Shown: one piece after another, positions 45,926 to 57,199 of the stretch
How positions within the stretch are numbered: the first letter of the stretch is position 1
How the letters are laid out: every line of letters starts with the position of its first letter
From: Chara braunii
Taxonomy: Eukaryota > Streptophyta > Charophyceae > Charales > Characeae
DNA: 64,000 nt
NCBI GenBank assembly: GCA_003427395.1
Contig: BFEA01000273.1
Location: 1,297,611 to 1,361,610 of the forward strand
Direction of reading: 5' to 3'
Program-made: the position numbers and the translations under genes
Notes under the pieces: generated by a model
Told to the model about the DNA's origin: nothing
Seen by the model: the letters and a program-made list of their open reading frames with translations, nothing else
Database searches by the model: none

Positions 45926-48300
45926 ACCGAGTGTCGAATGCTTATCTTTATTGGTTTGTTGGTTTTGTTGCTCGTCCTCCCTTCTCTTTTTTTTTGTTTT
46001 GTTTTTTCAAAACACAAGCTTCGGTCTATTTGTGGGGAGCAGCACGTGTTGGGAATCGGGCCCAGCCTCCCTTATGAGAGTACATTAGAAAAGGAAAAGA
46101 TGCCGGGGCTATTATGTGGCTTTGGCTAGGATGCCATTGAACATAATTGGAGAAATCCACCCAACAGCTGGAAACAGGGACCAGCGTCCCTTGCCATGAT
46201 ATATGTAGGTGCTGCTTGAAACCAGGGCTGCAGAACCCTACCTCTTCATCCATCTGAATGTCTGATCTATCATTAACACTAAAGCAGGTTTCTGCACCCT
46301 CTTCCTTCAGAAGGACCAAGTTTGTAGATCCCGGGCCAGCGCCTGGTCCTTCATGGGGGCCAACGGCGAGGACATCGGTGCCACTGGGTTACAGCACTGT
46401 GGGACCGCCTGTGAGGTGGGAATAGGTCTGGGAAGTCCGCTGTAGGTTGGAGGGGGGTGCTGGCGTCCACCTGGTCCAGTCGTTAAACCACCTGTCCTTG
46501 GCCCAGCTGTTGGCCGTGGAAACAAATAGAGTCGAAACGTTTCTCGTTGTATGAATTTGGGCGGTCCTGTAGTGGCCCGTACGTTTCCTAAAATCGTGGC
46601 TTGTTAATGAGCGCGACTTTAGGAAGTACTGCTGGTTTAAAGTTCAACCTAGAGTCCCTGCTGACCTCTGCATGCTGTCCCCTTCCTTTGTCCACCTGGT
46701 GCTGCTGCGCTGGTTCATACCCTGCCCAAAAAAACGCTGCCATCCACCCCTCTCGCTCTGCCAGTGCCCGTTGGCTTCACAGTCTCAATCCCACCCACCA
46801 TAGACCTTCCTCTGTGACTGTCCACTATTCATCTCACATGACAGATCTGTTCATCTATCCGCTTCTTCTGATCAGTCCATGTGGAACCCATGTGGCACTC
46901 TCCCCGAGTTCCATGGGTCACGCTTGGGAGCCGCTTTTCTCATGGCCCCACCTCCGAGTTGACAAGCTGCCCACTCTCACCTGCTGCGTTGTGATCTGAT
47001 GAGCTGTCTCTCTGATCTCATTTTCTCCCGTAGAACTCGTCTGGAAGCTTCCCTTTGTAGTCCTGGTTCAAGTGAGATTGTGCACGATGGGCAGGGAAAG
47101 CTCCTGTCATAGTCCTGGTTCAAGCGAGTCTGCATGATGGGCTGGGACACAACCACCCTTCCCTAGCGTCTATGTCCACTCTAGTTGCAGCATGTGTGTG
47201 GATGCATCGTTTCCAGATGCAACACGTCCGAGTTCCCAGGTTCTGTGCGCTGAATCTGCTGATGTCATCAATCGCTGATGTCAGCAGCCTAGCTCAGTAG
47301 ATGAGCCCATAACGTGCATGAGTATAGTGCGGCACAATGCAATCCATGGCCCCTTCATCCTTCAGATCTTCATAGAAGAGCAACGAGTTCCTCTTGCTCG
47401 TCCAAAAGACTTGAGAAAAAATGTACTCTCTCTAATGATGTAGAGGGAGGGCATGTGGACACGAAGCAAGGGGAACGTCCTTTGCTGAGAAGAATGAGGG
47501 AAGGGCAAAGAACAGAAGGGGACGGTTAGCAGAAAAGTGTGCCTTCAAATTGATGTTTTTCTAAATTTGCTTCTTGCCTTCACGAACTCTTGAAGAGGGT
47601 GAAGGGTGAGTGGTCACAGTTCTTTCCTTTCTGTTGCTTCAAAGATGTACATTGTACAGCACTTTGTGGGTGTGTATTCCTTGATTTATAGGATAGTACA
47701 AAGCAGTGCTATCTGCCTGTCTGTTTCTGTGATTTAGAGGACAGTACAGAGAAGTGCCCTCGTTGAATCTCCTTCCTGTCCTTTTCTACAATCTGCCCCG
47801 GATTTCTTCTCCTCTTGTTCGAGCTGCTGCTTGGGTTGCTGTACTGGTCACAAAAGGTGCGAAATTAGAAAGTCTCCCACTGGAACATGAAAGCATCTGG
47901 TAAAGTTACGTTGTATGCACATTCAGCGAGTGTTGAAGTGTCTGACATAGTTTTGTTGTATCCACTGTTGGTGAGTGGTGCAGCAAGGCCCTATATCAAG
48001 CTACCTAAGGGAGAAAAAGCTGTCCATCTGGCTGCTTGTCCTTTTCCTACAATACTTTGTGGGTCTCCATCCCTGGTCATCTTCCCACTCTTCTTTTTGT
48101 CTCATCCTTTGTCTTATCCTGAATCCTATCGACTTACCGTGAGGGCACGGGTGTGCAGGCTGTAGTTTGTCTGTGTGGTTTGGGAACGGTAAGGTAGCGA
48201 TTACGCTCTATTTGTGTTTTGTCATGTTCTGGCTGTACACACGCCCAAGAGTGTTCGTGTGTGTGTGCGCGCGCTTGCATGTTGGCGTATGTGTGTATAT
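45926..48300. other. Spacer, no gene recognised
   Basis: Short, composition-biased frames. TAGTCCTGGTTCAAGYGAG occurs twice (about 47058 and 47112) as part of a ~52-bp tandem pair. TTAAACCACCTGTCCTTGGC at about 46483 continues into CCAGCTGTTGGCCGTGG, resembling the right half of the hairpin at 35999-36070. Confidence 0.45.
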
Positions 48301-48302
48301 CG

Positions 48303-48883
<581 letters not shown>

Positions 48884-48888
<5 letters not shown>

Positions 48889-48986
48889 CCGCGGCCAATA
48901 CTGGTTGCCCGCCCAAATCTGCAATCTTAACACCTCTAAAGTCCAAATTGGGCCGAGGGGAACGACTGGTATTGGCCGCGGTCCAA
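48884..48986. repeat. Inverted repeat with ~22-bp arms, plus a 27-bp direct repeat
   Basis: TTGGACCGCGGCCAATACTG (from 48884) is reverse-complemented at 48965-48986 at 20 of 22 positions over the full arm; the loop is about 59 nt. Just downstream CGATTTCAGTGTTCATACCT recurs at 48993 and 49048. Confidence 0.8.
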
Positions 48987-49099
48987 TACTAGTCGATTTC
49001 AGTGTTCATACCTCCCTGACAAACAACCCGGCCAATACTTCTTCCTGCGATTTCAGTGTTCATACCTCCCTGACCCTATTGGACCCAATCAAACAACCC

Positions 49100-49741
49100 C
49101 ATCCACATCCACCTCAGCCCAAATTGGGTAATTGATAATAATGATTTGGGTGATATGATGTAGTCTATGTTGTTGATAAGTATCTCAGAGAAGGTTGTTT
49201 TGGAAATTGGAAAAGATCAGACTTGAACCGATAATGTCGTACTTGCAAAACATTCGTTCTACCTTCTACGGAGAAAATGGGTTGTGAACCCTTTATACAA
49301 TCTTTTTATATGTTGATTTTGCGAACCAATGCCTTAACAACAATTCAGATATCTTTGTTGAATTGCTAGACACGAAGTGGTGGTCCAAACTGCTTTGGAA
49401 TGTAAGAATAAGTGCGAGTAGTACGGGGGCTCGTGTTGTATATATTTGTGTGTGATATATGATCGACCCTGCTATGATTTTCAATAACGAAGTCATAACC
49501 CCAAGTGGCAGTACGATGGTGTTCCAAATCGTATTGTATTATGAATTATGAAATTGTAATATTGGATTTGCACATGAGCAAATCCTGTATTGAAAAGCAT
49601 ATGTGGGTTATGTTTCATTTTTAAAAAAGATTCTTTCTGCAATGAGGTTAGTAATGTATAAATGCATGAAATCCTAAGCAAAGAGCTCACTTGAAAATGA
49701 CGATGTTTTGAAAGGATCTATTTTGCATTGACGGTGCTATG
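49100..49741. other. AT-rich spacer next to LTR, no gene recognised
   Basis: No credible frame. It borders the insertion site of the gypsy element; TATG at 49738-49741 is the left target-site copy. Confidence 0.55.
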
Positions 49742-50622
49742 TGAAATCAGACTCGCTTTCTTTCATACATCACATGCATGCAAACAGAATGCACAGCAAA
49801 CTGGTAACAAGCGCCCACTCCAAACTCAGAGATAAGGTAACCAGAACACAATTCAGATACAAGTTCACTTCGAATGGCTATGGCGACACAGCACGTGTAC
49901 AACTCCGTGCTCGCACACACAGGATCACCCTGGATATCCCACACACATACACTGCACACTCACACACTCACACAATGAACTCTATCTACAGCTATGCCGG
50001 CTACAGCCGCTGCTAACCTATCGCTATGGCTAAGCTCCTTATCTCTCGCCCACTTCGTCTTCGGGCTCACTGCAGACCACCTCGCACAAGTTGCTGTGGC
50101 AGTGCTTCCGCATGGCTTACGCAGGAATGAATGCATGGCTGGACGCTGCCTCTTGGTTTATACTTCTGTGGCTCGTAGCTCTGGCCCTTTCCCACGCCCA
50201 TGGTGCACACTGACTGGGACTGGGACTGCTGACTCAGCACGGGTAGACTCCACCACTTGCCCACTTGCCTCAGCCTAAACGTGAGCAACTTTGAAAGGTC
50301 ACTGCTAGGACCTTCCGGAAGGCCGTGGACTTTCGCTACTGTAGCAGCTACGACCTTGACCTTTTGGAGGAGCTACGACTTCTAGACCTTGCTAAGACTC
50401 CTACCCGACTTCTAGACCTTGCTAAGACTCCTACCCGACAGGTCTACAGATTGAACCCCTACTACCTACGGACCCTGCGACAGTCTACCAACTGTTACAA
50501 ATACACAGGTCACGGGTTCAACTCTGGAGGTCGACACAAATACTGTACACAGGTAAGGTGATGACTAGGGATCGAGCCCTGGGATCTGCATCGGCTACTG
50601 CAAACAGGTGAATACTGTTTCA
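49742..50622 (-). repeat. LTR (3' LTR of the minus-strand element)
   Basis: 881 bp, aligned to 58927-59840. It has a ~30-bp tandem duplication absent from the other LTR: ACTTCTAGACCTTGCTAAGA at about 50369 and 50399. The adjoining plus-strand sequence 50623-50650 shows no strong polypurine tract on the minus strand. Confidence 0.93.
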
Positions 50623-50660
50623 CTCGTGCCGGCCTAAATTCGAGGTCCTCCGAGAATAAC

Positions 50661-51243
50661 TCAGTCCAAGGCAGGACCTTTTCCCTTCTTATCTCCCTTA
50701 TAGGCTCTAACTATGTCGGGAGCTGTTTCCAGAAGTTCTGTTCTAGTAAACCAGCGGTCGTCCTCTGGCTCCTGATAAGCGGATCGGACTTTATATTGTT
50801 TCTGTGGACGACCTCTACCTCCTGTTCTAAACACATCTTCACCTACGATGCCATCAATGTCGTACCTGCTGTCCATGTCTGGAGGGATAATGGACCGTCT
50901 AGATGGAAACTGCTGACTTGTGACACACGGCAGCAACTTCGAAGCATGAAATACAGGGTAGGTATGGAGGTGTGCTGGGATCTCTACTATGTAGGACGGC
51001 CCATCCTCTCCGCCCTTAACTTCTAGAACTGGCCACGGTCCTCTATACGCGGGCAGTAACTTCTGCGATATGTTTTTCTCAGGAACAAACTCTTTGGACT
51101 TGACCCAGACTAAGTCGCCTGCTTGGAGCTGCGATGGGCGACGGTGCTTGTTGGCTTGTTCTATCATTTTATGCCGGGCCTTTCTGAGGTTCTCAACTAC
51201 TGTAGCTAGTTCTCTCTCATGCTGTATCGCAAACTCCCTGGTA
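50661..51243 (-). pseudogene. Integrase C-terminal and chromodomain-like module
   Basis: Continuous minus-strand frame from the insertion boundary to 50661. LQAGDLVWVKSKEFVPEK and LPAYRGPWPVLEV form the SH3-like GPY module of gypsy integrases. HTYPVFHASKLLP follows, then a segment (GRPQKQYKVRSAYQ, EPEDDRWFTRTELLETAP, DIVRAY) with the layout of a divergent chromodomain, YxVKW...WEPxxxL. Upstream the frame reads TREFAIQHERELATVVENL, the usual link to the integrase core, which now lies beyond the nested insertion at 52611. This part keeps its reading frame; it is separated from its start, so it is marked as broken. Confidence 0.85.
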
Positions 51244-51489
51244 CCGGGCGGCTACGTGGCACCCTAGGCCGCGGCCGCAGGATCCGAGTCCGCGGCCAGG
51301 ATCCTAGGCCGCAGGTCCACTGCCAAGACCGTGCGGCTGCGCCCCGCCCAGGCGGGGGTGCACGCTCAAAATCCGCGTGTGCGCTCGGCCTGCGCACGTC
51401 GGCCGCTATAGGCCTGTGCAAAAAAAAAAAAAAAAAATTGAAAATTTGGGGGGGCAACTTTTCATGAGTGACAAAAATAAAATAAAAAA

Positions 51490-51508
51490 ATCGATCGATT
51501 GATTGATG

Positions 51509-51545
<37 letters not shown>

Positions 51546-51586
51546 ATTGATTGGTGGGGAAGGGGTCCTCCCTCCCCTCCCCCCTG

Positions 51587-51652
<66 letters not shown>

Positions 51653-51765
51653 AATCAATCAATCAATCAATCGCGGAACTTTGGTGGATTGATTGATTGA
51701 TTGATTGATTGTGTGTGTGTGTGTGTATGTGTGCGTGTGTGTGTGTGTGTGTGTGTAGTACTGTA
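51490..51765. repeat. GATT/CA/GT repeats forming a large palindrome
   Basis: (GATT)n at 51493-51552, (CA)n at 51591-51648, (ATCA)n at 51649-51672, then a short centre (GCGGAACTTTGGTG) and (GATT)n, (GT)n at 51686-51757. The halves around 51680 are reverse complements. The (CA)n(CTCA)(CAAT)n at 52086-52139 mirrors 51686-51757 again. Confidence 0.85.
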
Positions 51766-51783
51766 TATTTCGACGTTATGAAG

Positions 51784-51884
51784 GAAGATTCGATCAATTT
51801 TACTCGTCCTTTCGATGGAAGTTCCATCAGCCGCGGCCTCGCGCAACTTCCATCGAAAGGACGAGCAAAATTGATTGAATCTTC
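51784..51884. repeat. Long hairpin 1 (40-bp arms)
   Basis: Arms 51784-51823 and 51845-51884 pair at 38 of 40 bases, with a 21-nt loop containing CCGCGGCCTCG. The arm contains CTCGTCCTTTCGATGGAAGT. Confidence 0.93.
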
Positions 51885-51945
51885 TCTCTCTCTCTCTCAC
51901 ACGCACACACACACACACACGTGTACTAGTGAATATTACGATGTT

Positions 51946-52052
51946 CTAGCCGATGTGTCGATCGATTTTGCTCATCCTTTCGATGGAAGTTGCGCCACGG
52001 CCTCGTGCAACTTCCAGCGAAAGGATGAGCAAAATTGATCGAAACATCGGCT

Positions 52053-52054
<2 letters not shown>
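51946..52054. repeat. Long hairpin 2 (48-bp arms)
   Basis: Arms 51946-51993 and 52007-52054 pair at 45 of 48 bases, with a 13-nt loop containing CACGGCCTCG. The arms are related to hairpin 1 (CTCATCCTTTCGATGGAAGT), so the pair arose by duplication. Confidence 0.93.
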
Positions 52055-52124
<70 letters not shown>

Positions 52125-52391
52125 ATCAATCAATCAATAAAAACCCTTATAAAAACCCTTTTTTTTTTTCTTTGTTTTTTTTTTAACACCTCATTTCCCT
52201 GCAAAAAAAAGAAAATCCAATTCTAAAAAATATACACGTGTACTCAGGGACCATATATCTCATGATAAAAAATGGCAAAAAAATAAATTCCTGCATTTCT
52301 TTATATATATATTTTTTAATTTTGTTCAAATTCATTTTAGTTTTTGATTTTTTAAAAATCATACCAAGTCGGATTCAAAAAAAAACATACA

Positions 52392-52422
52392 GGGGTGTAG
52401 GGTTTTCGAAGCCCTACACCCC
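52392..52422. repeat. Short perfect hairpin (11-bp arms)
   Basis: GGGGTGTAGGG (52392-52402) and CCCTACACCCC (52412-52422) with a 9-nt spacer. Nearby TTTTTTACGTATTTTGAGGG and its near copy (about 52439 and 52489) form a ~50-bp direct repeat. Confidence 0.85.
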
Positions 52423-52610
52423 CATACATGTATATATTTTTTACGTATTTTGAGGGGGAGGACGAAATAATCAAAAAAACAGTTGAGTATTTTTTACGTA
52501 TTTTAAGGGGGAAAAAAAATAATTAAAATTCCTGCGAACCGGGCCTCATCGGTCGTGGCCGCGGCCGAAATCCCTGCGGCCTAGGCTGCAGGTGTCACAT
52601 AGCCGGGCGG

Positions 52611-53351
52611 GAGCCTGTGAATCTGATCCCAGTTGAGTCCCTGAAACGGTCTGCGTGGTCTAAAGGACTTGTGCAACTCATTGGGAGTGCGACATGTGCT
52701 CAAGTGCACGCTGTTATTGTACGCACTAGCTACTTTAGGCAACATCTCATCCCAGTTAATCTGATCTGGCCTAATATACATGCGCAAAACTTGCTGCAGG
52801 ATCTTGTTCATCTGCTCAGTCTGACCGTTAGTCTTGGATGGCGGCCATACAACATCAATAACTTTAATCCATAGACTTCCATTAGTTTCTGGCAGTTTTG
52901 ACTCGTAAAGCGAGTATCTCTATCACTAACAATAGACAATCTCTATCACTAACAATATAGACAACGGGAAGCCATGCTCACTTAGCCATAAGTCGAAAAA
53001 TTTCTGAATCACTAACTCTGTGCGTGCCTCTGCAGGCAAAGGAAGAAAAACATACTTGCTAAGTCTATAAACTATGACCATGACTTGGCTCTTGTCATGC
53101 CTACTCTCGATGACAACGTCCATAAAGTCAATGGACACCGAATCTCCTGGCTGATTAGGAATAGGCAAGGGTATGAGAAAACCTAGAGGGGCACGAGTAG
53201 TGCTCTTGTTTCTCTGACAGACTTTACAACTGCGGACATACTCTATGCAGGCGTTCTTCATTCCTGACCATGTATACGCATGCATGAGGTTGGCTAAAGT
53301 CTTTTGCCAACCGAAATGTCCCTCTGTGTCGTGGCATTCCCCTAAGATCAA
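52611..53351 (-). pseudogene. Integrase zinc-binding and catalytic core (gypsy pol)
   Basis: Minus-strand frame from 53351 shows the HHCC zinc domain (ECHDTEGHFGWQKTL ... SCKVCQRNK) and the first catalytic Asp in SVSIDFMDVV. VMVIVYRLSKY has Tyr where the family has Asp (not a catalytic position). At the second catalytic motif (VSDRD) a short tandem duplication (52917-52958) copies the motif and shifts the frame. In the next frame NGQTEQMNKILQQ gives the catalytic Glu, followed by NNSVHLSTCRTPNELHKSF. It ends in frame at the nested insertion. The enzyme joins element cDNA to host DNA; this copy is broken by the frameshift and the insertion. Confidence 0.85.
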
Positions 53352-53399
53352 ACTGCGGATCTCCTCACTGTTGGGAACGCATAGGCGGTGTACTACATT

Positions 53400-54240
53400 A
53401 GTCTACAACAGTCCCTCTGTGGTGCGGTAGTCTCGTTCGGGTTTTGGGGCCTCCTTGACTCTCTTGAGGAGGTTATTATAAATAGGGTCCTGCGCATACG
53501 TCTGTCTTAACTTTCTCTTGCAGGTCACTCCTTATGTCCAGATAGTGAACTAAAGCTCCAAAGTAGTCTGATCTCCTACTTTGAGCATCCGCAACTACAT
53601 TGTACTTGCCCTTAACTGGCTTGAGCTCAAAGTCGTACTAATCTATCTCAGCGGCCATCTAGTCAACTTAGGTGTCATCTTGGTTTGGGTCTTCAGCCAC
53701 CTCAAAGTTTAGTGGTCTCAATACACTTTGAAGTGCTTCCCAAGCAGGTAATGTTTCCAGTGCTCTAAGGCCTGCTTGAGAACGTAGAGTTCTCTCTCGT
53801 ACGTCGAGGTAGCAACCTTCTCCGAGGGCATCCTCGCTGACATAAACTCTATGGGCCTGTAGCTAGTGCCATCGGCCTGCTGTAACACGACGCCTTTCCA
53901 TATTGACTGGTTTCCGTTGTGACGACAAATGGAAAGTACGGATCTGTTACTTCAACGCGCGTTTTAACTTCTTTAGCACAAACATGCAATCTTTATCCCA
54001 CTGCCAGATCGTCTCTTTCTTTAGCAACTTGCGAAGGGGAGCGGCGATGGTCGAGAAGTTCCTCACAAACTTCTTATAATAGTTAGGCAGGCCTAAAAAC
54101 GATCGCAACTCGGTCAATTTGCGGGGCGTCGTTCAATTTTTAATTGCCGCTCTCTTACTGTCCTTAGGCTTAATGCCATCTCCGTCCTTAGGCTTAATGC
54201 CATCTCCGTCTAACATGTGGCCCAAGTACAAGATCTGTGT
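53400..54240 (-). pseudogene. RNase H / connection region (gypsy pol)
   Basis: Minus-strand translation in shifting frames gives LTELRSFLGLPNYYKKFVRN, PLRKLLKKETIWQW, and further down VAEDPNQDDT and KYNVVADAQSRRSDYF, the latter matching the RNase H end (VADALSR). Several stops interrupt. A 24-bp tandem duplication (TCCTTAGGCTTAATGCCATC..., 54161-54208) adds to the damage. Confidence 0.75.
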
Positions 54241-54900
54241 ATTGGCTCAGTCACACTTCTTCGCGTTGATCTTGAAGTTAGCCTCTCTCAGCTTCTCAAA
54301 GGCCTGCCTCAAATGACCCTGGTGCTCTTGGGGGGTCCTGCTGAACACTAAGATGTCGTCTACGCAAACTACGACGAATCTATCTAACCAAGGCCTAAAT
54401 AAATCATTCATATATCGGTGAAATGTAGCTGGCGCATTGGTCAGTCCAAAGGGCATCACTATGAACTCATAATGCACATATCTAGTCCGGAAAGCAGTCT
54501 TATACTGATCATCAGGATGAACCTCTATCTGATGATACCCGAACTTTAGGTCTATCTTTGAAAAATAGCTGCAACCTTGCACCCGATCTAAGAGATCGTT
54601 TATCTTGTGCAGCGGTTCAACATTCTTTACCGTGATCGCATTCATACCCAGTCTATACACATACGCAACTCTCCTTCCTTTTTGGGGATAAACAAAACTG
54701 GTGCTCCAAAAGGAGACGAACTGACCTTTATCCAACCTTTTTCAAGGAGCTCGTCTAATTGCTTGCGCAACTCCTCTAACTCCCTAAGGGCAATCTTGTA
54801 AACCACGCCCTTAGGAGTTCTACTGCCAGGCTTTATCTCTATTCTGTGCTGGATCGGCCGTGATATTACTCTTGTAGGCGGTTCTGCCAAATCCTTAACT
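54241..54900 (-). pseudogene. Reverse transcriptase (gypsy pol)
   Basis: Minus-strand frame ending near 54642 reads DELLEKGWIKVSSSPFGAPV and LFIPKKEGELRMCIDW, the RT fingers. After a one-step frame change near 54650 it continues as YRLGMNAITVKNVEPLHKI, FSKIDLKFGYHQIEVHPDD, VMPFGLTNAPATFHRYMND and VVVCVDDILVFS. The catalytic box is CVDD instead of YxDD, with both aspartates kept. The frame change breaks the protein. RT copies the element RNA into DNA in cytoplasmic particles. Confidence 0.9.
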
Positions 54901-55003
54901 CTTCCAGTGGCTTGACAATGGTTGGATCCTTGAGACTATCCCCTTCCTTAGGCTCAGTGAGAGGTCTAATGTAAGTTACAAAGACCTGATCCTCTAATTG
55001 CTC

Positions 55004-55500
55004 TTATTTCACTACTCGCGTGAATGGGGGAGCATTGAGGCAGCAATGTGCCAAGGAGTTATCTACTCTAGACACATGAAACAAGCGGGCAGTCTTAATC
55101 TCGCCTGATGGGTTAGGAAGCCTATACTCATGCTCTCTCAAATGGAGTGTGGCCCCTGCTGTCTCTTCCCAGTCCATGCCTAAGACTACATCAAAAGGAA
55201 GATCATCCTGTACGAGGAGAGTTAGGTAATGAAGAACTTTCTCCACATTCCTATCTTTCACTAGGCGAAAGTACGCCTGAACTCCCTTTACATAGTCCTC
55301 GACACTCCTAGTGTGGTTGTTGGTGAGGACACTATGGGGTCTTCCAACTTTTGAGCTTTCAACCCTAGACTTAGCTTCTTCAGCGCTCTACGGCTAATAT
55401 AGTTACGGGTAGTCCCTGAATCTATAAGGGCTCATACTCTGCTCCTGAAAACTTTTACATCTACTAAGACTAGTTGTCCTTTACTATCCTTTTTGATTTT
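55004..55500 (-). pseudogene. Aspartic protease (gypsy pol)
   Basis: On the minus strand ALIDSGTTRNYISRRALKK contains the catalytic DSG (55414-55422). The downstream frame has LPFDVVLGMDWEE, the usual second half (xxILGMDWL). A stop lies just before ALIDSG and a frame change separates the halves. The family protease cuts the Gag-Pol precursor. Confidence 0.8.
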
Positions 55501-55760
55501 GGCACAGGCTGGCATCCTTTCCTTCAATTTTTTTGCCACGCATGTGAGGGAAGTGCCTAGAGAGGCGCTAACACAAGAAGTCTCTGGACAACTAACTAGG
55601 CACAAACCTGCAACATCTGCCGAAGACTCATGTGGCATGAGAGTTTCCTGTGCGCGCTCGCTCGCTCCCCCACATGACCTAGTAGCATGGGCAGTTGTAA
55701 CCCCTACCGACGACTACGTTTTGACTCCTGGGCAACCCATCGGGCCTGTCTATACTTGGG

Positions 55761-55802
55761 ACAATATGTCATTATACGTGGCGGGTCACCACAGTAAATG
55801 CA
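55761..55802 (-). pseudogene. Gag zinc knuckle with His to Arg change
   Basis: Minus strand reads CIYCGDPPRIMTYC: a CX2CX4HX4C knuckle in which Arg replaces the His ligand. It sits between gag and protease as expected. The Arg/Gly/Gln-rich stretch upstream (55887-56201) is typical of the nucleocapsid-proximal part of Gag. Confidence 0.7.
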
Positions 55803-56214
55803 CTGACCCTGATCAGTACTCTGCTGCCACACTTTCTGGTCCAGACCCAGATCTTCTTAAGGCCGACCTTGTGGCCAACTTGGGTGTCAACCTTCTTGCC
55901 TTTGAGGTGATCTTCCACCTCTTCGTTGTGAGGATCGATCGGGACCTTGACGATTTGGCGGGGGACCTTGACCCCTGCCTCCCACTTGACGGTTCCCTTG
56001 ACCGCCAACCCCCTGTGCGCCTGGTCCTCGACCTCCCGTGGCATGGCCCGTCTGGCCTCCTTCTCTACTTTGTGGCCTCCCTCCAGCCGCGACAACAACA
56101 TAGGTCCTCCTCTGGCCTACACTACTGTCCTCCTCAAGCCCGTTCTCAATCTGACTGTAGGGGATCTCGTCTGTACCACCTTCTTCTAAAGTAAGGATCA
56201 AATGATCCTTGGCC

Positions 56215-56935
56215 CTAACTTGGCCAGAGATCGTATGGCCTTTTCACTAAGTCCTTGTGCCAGAAAGTGAAAACTAACATAGACTTCGGTTCAAACAAGA
56301 CCACTTCTTTACTTAACGCATCGTACGTTATGTTTGCCTGTTGGGTCTTGTCGAAGAAATGCCCTCGCAAGGGCTCTGGCATGACACGATAGAACAATTG
56401 GACCAACTGAGTCTTAGTGACCCCGTGGTCTGGGACGACTACCAAGTCGTCCATGACAACTCTGAGTGCTCGCACACTCCTCCATTGTCGCGAGTGGATG
56501 GTTTGGGAGCTTGTCAGAGGTCTTGACGCCCCTTGTGACGTCAACGAATCTCTCGCGGAGGAGTTTGAGGAAGGTAGAAAGAGGGGTGAACCTAGAATAC
56601 GCAGCCAGAGTGTGCTCACAATCGGCAGCGCGCGCAAGGGATCTGTCGAAGGTGGCCGCTTCGTCCTTCAATGCATGGAAGGCTACGAGGAGTTGCTCCT
56701 TGGGGGCGATATGTTGCAGATACACGTATGTATTGATACTGCCCCCCCAATTATCAAAGAGACCGTTCTTTTTTCTACTATAGGCATAAAGAAATTTGAG
56801 CTTCACGAACTCTTCGCAGGAATGCGTCGCTGCCTTTGCTGTGACCACCACTTTGGCACTTTCAATGACGCCTGCGCAGAACTTGTTTACGCCTTCCTTC
56901 AATCTTTTGACCTCGGTCCCGACGTGGGTCACCAC
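56215..56935 (-). pseudogene. Gag core (gypsy)
   Basis: Two overlapping minus-strand frames carry the retrotransposon Gag segment: QHIAPKEQLLVAFHALKDEA, AYSRFTPLSTFLKLLRERFV, then in the other frame KTQLVQLFYRVMPEPLRGHF and TFWHKDL. A frame change near 56500-56600 separates them. Gag forms the particle that packages element RNA. The identification rests on the F-x-L-L-x-x-R-F and LVQLFYRxMPEPLR patterns plus position before the zinc knuckle. Confidence 0.7.
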
Positions 56936-57199
56936 GTCGCGCGCAAACTCTCTAAAGCCAGATCAGATGGCATGAAGGGTCATATCTTGACCCTTGTTGG
57001 CCTGATGCTCCTCAAGCTAGGCCTCGCTCAAAACCTCCAGGTACCCCAAAATCTTATCTAACTTTGCGGGGGTTTCTGCCTGTGCATGTACCTCTTGTCT
57101 GCATGCGCGGACTCTTTCCACCTCTTTGGCCACCCGGTTTGTTTCCTCCCTCCTCGTCTTCTTCTCCCTCATCATACGCAACTTCCACTGACTTTTTTT

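Larger units (their letters stand above)
51252..52602. mobile_element. Nested inverted-repeat transposon (1351 bp) with perfect 8-bp target duplication
   Basis: CCGGGCGG occurs directly on both sides (51244-51251 and 52603-52610). The element ends CTACGTGGCACC (51252-51263) and GGTGTCACATAG (52591-52602), complementary at 10 of 12. CTAGGCCGC follows near both ends (51264 onward; reverse-complement near 52578-52587). Removing the element and one octamer joins IHRLPPG to TREFAIQ in frame in the host integrase. An 8-bp duplication suggests a hAT-like mobiliser, though the ends are not classic hAT ends. The interior is microsatellite and hairpin sequence without coding capacity. Confidence 0.88.

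Noticed and set aside
55493-56194. 233-codon plus-strand frame, and 56417-57061 plus-strand frame
   Set aside because: Antisense shadows of gag; the minus strand has recognisable Gag motifs.
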